Source of the DNA: Ga0077555 sp031367895
Lineage (GTDB): Bacteria > Pseudomonadota > Alphaproteobacteria > Rhizobiales > Hyphomicrobiaceae
Direction: 5' to 3'
Length of the DNA: 24,088 nt
Assembly (NCBI GenBank): GCA_031367895.1
Contig: JANLQP010000215.1
Span: 1 to 24,088 of the forward strand
The notes beneath the pieces were generated by a model that was not told where the DNA came from, searched no databases, and saw only the letters and a program-made list of their open reading frames with translations. The first letter of the stretch is position 1, and every line of letters starts with the position of its first letter. Shown one piece after another: positions 22,044 to 24,088 of this stretch. A program made the translations under genes and the position numbers.

Positions 22044-22475
22044 ATGTGGTCGCGCGTGTCAGTTTATTTGGTCGGTTTGGTTCTGGTAGGCCTCCTGAGC
22101 ACGGGCTCGGTGCCGGTCCAGGCCCAATCGTGCACCGCCGACGCGCAATGCGCCGACGGCGGGCGGACGCGGACGTATTGCTCTGGCAACGCCCTCGTAA
22201 CTGCGCGCAGCATGTGTACCGGCACCTGCCGAACCGTCGAGGAAAGGCGTCAGCCGTGCATCGGCACCTGTGCCGGTGATCGCTGCATCGACACGGCTGG
22301 ACGCGGCCACGGAGAAACGCCGCAGGCTTGGCCGCGTTGCAACGCCGGATGCCGCTGCGCCAACAAGATCCTGATCATCACGACCGGCCGCTGGTCGCAA
22401 GCGAGCGGCTGCGAACAACTGATCCGGCGCTGCGCCCGTGGCTGCACCTGCGAGGGCGCGCCGCGCTGCCGGTAG
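22044..22475 (+). CDS. Small cysteine-rich secreted protein
   Basis: 143 residues. A signal peptide (MWSRVSVYLVGLVLVGLLST, ending near VQAQS) precedes a mature part of ~115 residues with 16 cysteines, many in CxxxC, CxGTC or CRC spacing (e.g. MCTGTCRTVEERRQPCIGTC; CNAGCRCANK). An even number and regular spacing suggest disulfide-bonded small repeats in the periplasm or outside the cell. AGGTGA before ATG 22044 supports the start. No family recognised. It lies 69 bases after the second Lin0512 gene and converges on the CoA transferase with a 6-base gap. Confidence 0.7.
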   Translation: MWSRVSVYLVGLVLVGLLSTGSVPVQAQSCTADAQCADGGRTRTYCSGNALVTARSMCTGTCRTVEERRQPCIGTCAGDRCIDTAGRGHGETPQAWPRCNAGCRCANKILIITTGRWSQASGCEQLIRRCARGCTCEGAPRCR

Positions 22476-22481
22476 TCGCGC

Positions 22482-23702
22482 TCACGCCCGTGCCGGTCCC
22501 GCCACCACTTTGGCGTCGTGCAGCTGGCCGATCTGGCCCGACGACAGCTTGAGAATGCCGGTCAGAATCTCGTCGGTGTGCTGGCCGAGCAACGGCGCCG
22601 GTTTCGCCGGCAGCCGCGCCGCATCGCCGAAGTCAAACGGCGAGGCGACTGACCAGAGCTCGCCGATATCAGGCTGCTGGACACGCTGGAACAGCGGGTT
22701 CTGCGTCACAAGCGGATGCCCCGCCACCATCTCGCGCGGCGAGACGTAGGGCGACCACAGCGCACCGGCCTTGGTCAGCCTCTCCGACACGTCCGCAAAC
22801 GTCATCGCGCCGATCCAAGCTTCGATCGCTGCGGCCAATTCCTTGCGTGCCAGCCAGCGGTGCGCCTCGTCCTTGAGGTCTAGGCTTTGTGTCTTTTCTA
22901 TCGCCGCAAACGCCATCACCAATCCGCCGGCCTCGGCCAGCGCATCCAGCTGCCGGCCCGTGAACACGCAGATCATGATGGTGCGGCCGTCCTTCGTCAC
23001 GAAATCCCGCGCGAAGGTGCCGAACACCTCGTTGCCGAACCGCGGGCGATCGACCTTGTTGATCTCGGCCTCGCCGAAGATGCCGAGCGCGGCAGTCGCC
23101 GCCAGCGCCACATCCTGCAGCGCCACCTTGACAACCTGTCCACGTCCGGTGCGCGACCGGTGCCGCTCCGCCGCCAGCAGCGCCAGCGCCGCGGCATAGC
23201 CCGTCGCGATGTCCCAGGCCGGCAGCACCTGGTTTACCGGGCCACGATGCCCGACCGGCCCCGTGATCATCGGGAAGCCCGTCACCGCGTTGACGGTGTA
23301 GTCGACCTGCGCCGAGCCATCCCGCGCACCCAAGATATTGAGCGAGATCAGATCGGCGCGCTTGCCGCTCAGCTGCTCATGCGAAAGCCAACCTTTCGCC
23401 GGCAGATTGGTCGAGAAGATGCCGGCGTCGGCGCCAGGAGCGGTGATCAGCGCCTGGATCAGCTCGCGGCCCTCCGGTTTGCGCAAATCCACCGCGAACG
23501 AGCGCTTGCCCTTGTTGAGGCTCGCCCAATAGATGCTGCGCCCCGCAGCCGTCACCGGCCAGCGGTTGGCGTCGAGTCCGCCGGCGATGTCGTCGAAGCG
23601 GATGACGTCGGCGCCGAGTGCCGCGAGCGTCATGCCGCCGAGCGGCGCGGCGACGAACGCCGAGCCTTCGATGATGCGCAGGCCGTCGAGGAGGGGTGAC
23701 AT
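22482..23702 (-). CDS. mct: CaiB/BaiF family III CoA transferase, 2-methylfumaryl-CoA isomerase-like
   Basis: 406 residues from ATG 23702 (ATG 23738 adds 12 residues; neither has a good ribosome site, and LLDGLRIIEGSAFVAAPLGG is the usual family beginning). Class III CoA transferase: the N-terminal Rossmann-like half (LGADVIRFDDIAGGLDANRW), LNKGKRSFAVDLRKPEG, and the catalytic Asp at ~164 in LPAWDIATGYAAAL. The wording of the first 170 residues resembles mesaconyl-CoA C1-C4 CoA transferase (Mct), which moves CoA within mesaconate in the 3-hydroxypropionate bi-cycle; related genes occur in proteobacteria that lack the cycle. The exact substrate here is an inference; a formyl-CoA or crotonobetainyl-type transferase is the alternative. 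No other gene of that cycle lies nearby. Confidence 0.8.
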   Translation of the reverse strand: MSPLLDGLRIIEGSAFVAAPLGGMTLAALGADVIRFDDIAGGLDANRWPVTAAGRSIYWASLNKGKRSFAVDLRKPEGRELIQALITAPGADAGIFSTNLPAKGWLSHEQLSGKRADLISLNILGARDGSAQVDYTVNAVTGFPMITGPVGHRGPVNQVLPAWDIATGYAAALALLAAERHRSRTGRGQVVKVALQDVALAATAALGIFGEAEINKVDRPRFGNEVFGTFARDFVTKDGRTIMICVFTGRQLDALAEAGGLVMAFAAIEKTQSLDLKDEAHRWLARKELAAAIEAWIGAMTFADVSERLTKAGALWSPYVSPREMVAGHPLVTQNPLFQRVQQPDIGELWSVASPFDFGDAARLPAKPAPLLGQHTDEILTGILKLSSGQIGQLHDAKVVAGPARA

Positions 23703-23796
23703 GGGCGGGGGTTCCGGAGCTATGGGGGACCCGGTCATATGGGGTCAATTGGCGACAGTTACCGATTGGCCGCGGTGCTGTCGATCCCGCCGCGTC

Positions 23797-23860
23797 CCCC
23801 TCACCCCCAACCCTCTCCCCGTTTCGGGGCAGACAAAAGGGAGAGCGTTGGGGTGAGGGG
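23797..23860. repeat. Interspersed palindromic (REP-like) element
   Basis: CCCCTCACCCCCAACCCTCTCCCCG on the left is mirrored by GGGAGAGCGTTGGGGTGAGGGG on the right, with a smaller CCCCG..CGGGG hairpin inside, giving a long stem of ~60 bases. The CCCTCACCCCAACCCTCTCCCC wording is familiar as a widespread intergenic repeat of GC-rich proteobacteria. A shorter relative forms the hairpin at 11496-11531. It lies upstream of the CoA transferase. Confidence 0.85.
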
Positions 23861-23888
23861 CGGCAACGAGTCTGAAATGCGGGAGTGC

Positions 23889-23943
23889 GTGAGTGCGGGA
23901 GTTCGTGAGTGATGATCCCAGCGTCACGAATTCACGCATTCAC
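23889..23943. repeat. 20-base imperfect inverted repeat
   Basis: The left arm 23889-23908 and right arm 23924-23943 match at 17 of 20 positions around a 15-base loop. The left arm is itself built from alternating GTGAGTGCGGGAGT-like units that begin earlier, near 23881 (GGGAGTGCGTGAGTGCGGGAG). No gene is present; it appears to be a second, different palindromic repeat type next to the REP-like one. Confidence 0.75.
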
Positions 23944-23950
23944 CAGCTCA

Positions 23951-23975
23951 CGACTGACGACTGACGACTGACGAC
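23951..23975. repeat. Tandem 7-base repeat, about 3.6 copies
   Basis: CGACTGA is repeated three times plus a partial CGAC. It directly follows the inverted repeat at 23889-23943. Confidence 0.8.
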
Positions 23976-24012
23976 CTTGCTCCCCGCAGTGCCCAGCACT
24001 CGAGGTTTTGCG

Positions 24013-24088
24013 TCAATTCCAGGCGCAGGGCGGCGTAACCGCCGGGAACCTCTTGTAGTCGATGCGGCAAGGCCGCCCTGCCGCACGA
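24013..24088 (-). CDS. Possible C-terminal end of a gene running off the window
   Basis: On the minus strand the frame entering from the right edge reads RAAGRPCRIDYKRFPAVTPP then CAWN and a TGA at 24013-24015. Codons have high G/C at the third position like true genes here, and two cysteines with a terminal Trp-Asn look like the end of a small protein. With only 24 codons visible no family can be named; the other two minus frames also remain open over this short distance. Confidence 0.3.
   Translation of the reverse strand, partial: RAAGRPCRIDYKRFPAVTPPCAWN

Overview
The window comes from a GC-rich chromosome, most likely an alphaproteobacterium of the Hyphomicrobiales (rhizobial) type. This is inferred from the strong G/C bias at third codon positions, the adjacent map and radC genes, the small secreted proteins with a PGIGEA motif, and a mesaconyl-CoA isomerase-like CoA transferase. 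I see no rRNA, tRNA, CRISPR array, transposase or phage gene. Most of it is ordinary chromosomal coding sequence with short gaps.

Left part (1-5271): a decayed end of a copper-type P-type ATPase gene, then an exopolysaccharide locus. An AlgD-like GDP-mannose 6-dehydrogenase (minus strand) faces away from a two-gene unit: a PilZ/HlyD-type Alg44-like protein and an Alg8-like GT2 polymerase. Together these can supply the sugar nucleotide and the inner-membrane synthase of an alginate-like uronic acid polymer. None of the other alginate genes (K, E, G, X, L, I, J, F) lie nearby. The Alg44 homologue carries a long coiled-coil arm and altered c-di-GMP motif residues. This is the best candidate for an undescribed system here.

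Middle left (5280-9559): a threonine-synthase-like PLP enzyme and a DUF3225/HpxZ-like protein (minus), an orphan class I fumarase/tartrate dehydratase beta subunit (plus), three small secreted His/Tyr-rich proteins in tandem (minus), a hot-dog thioesterase (plus) and a doubtful small ORF.

Centre (9726-15176): map and radC (plus), a hairpin terminator shared with a convergent Tat-exported family 5 solute-binding protein, and a two-gene unit of family 4-type uracil-DNA glycosylase followed by a nitroreductase (minus).

Right part (15392-24088): a secreted caspase-like peptidase with Sel1 repeats and a C-terminal peptidoglycan-binding-like segment; a LysR regulator preceded by a perfect palindrome; a serine hydrolase and AMP-forming acyl-CoA ligase in one direction; two tandem Lin0512-family paralogues; a small Cys-rich secreted protein; a CaiB/BaiF-type CoA transferase resembling 2-methylfumaryl-CoA isomerase; and a terminal stretch rich in inverted and tandem repeats, with what may be the last codons of another gene at the edge.
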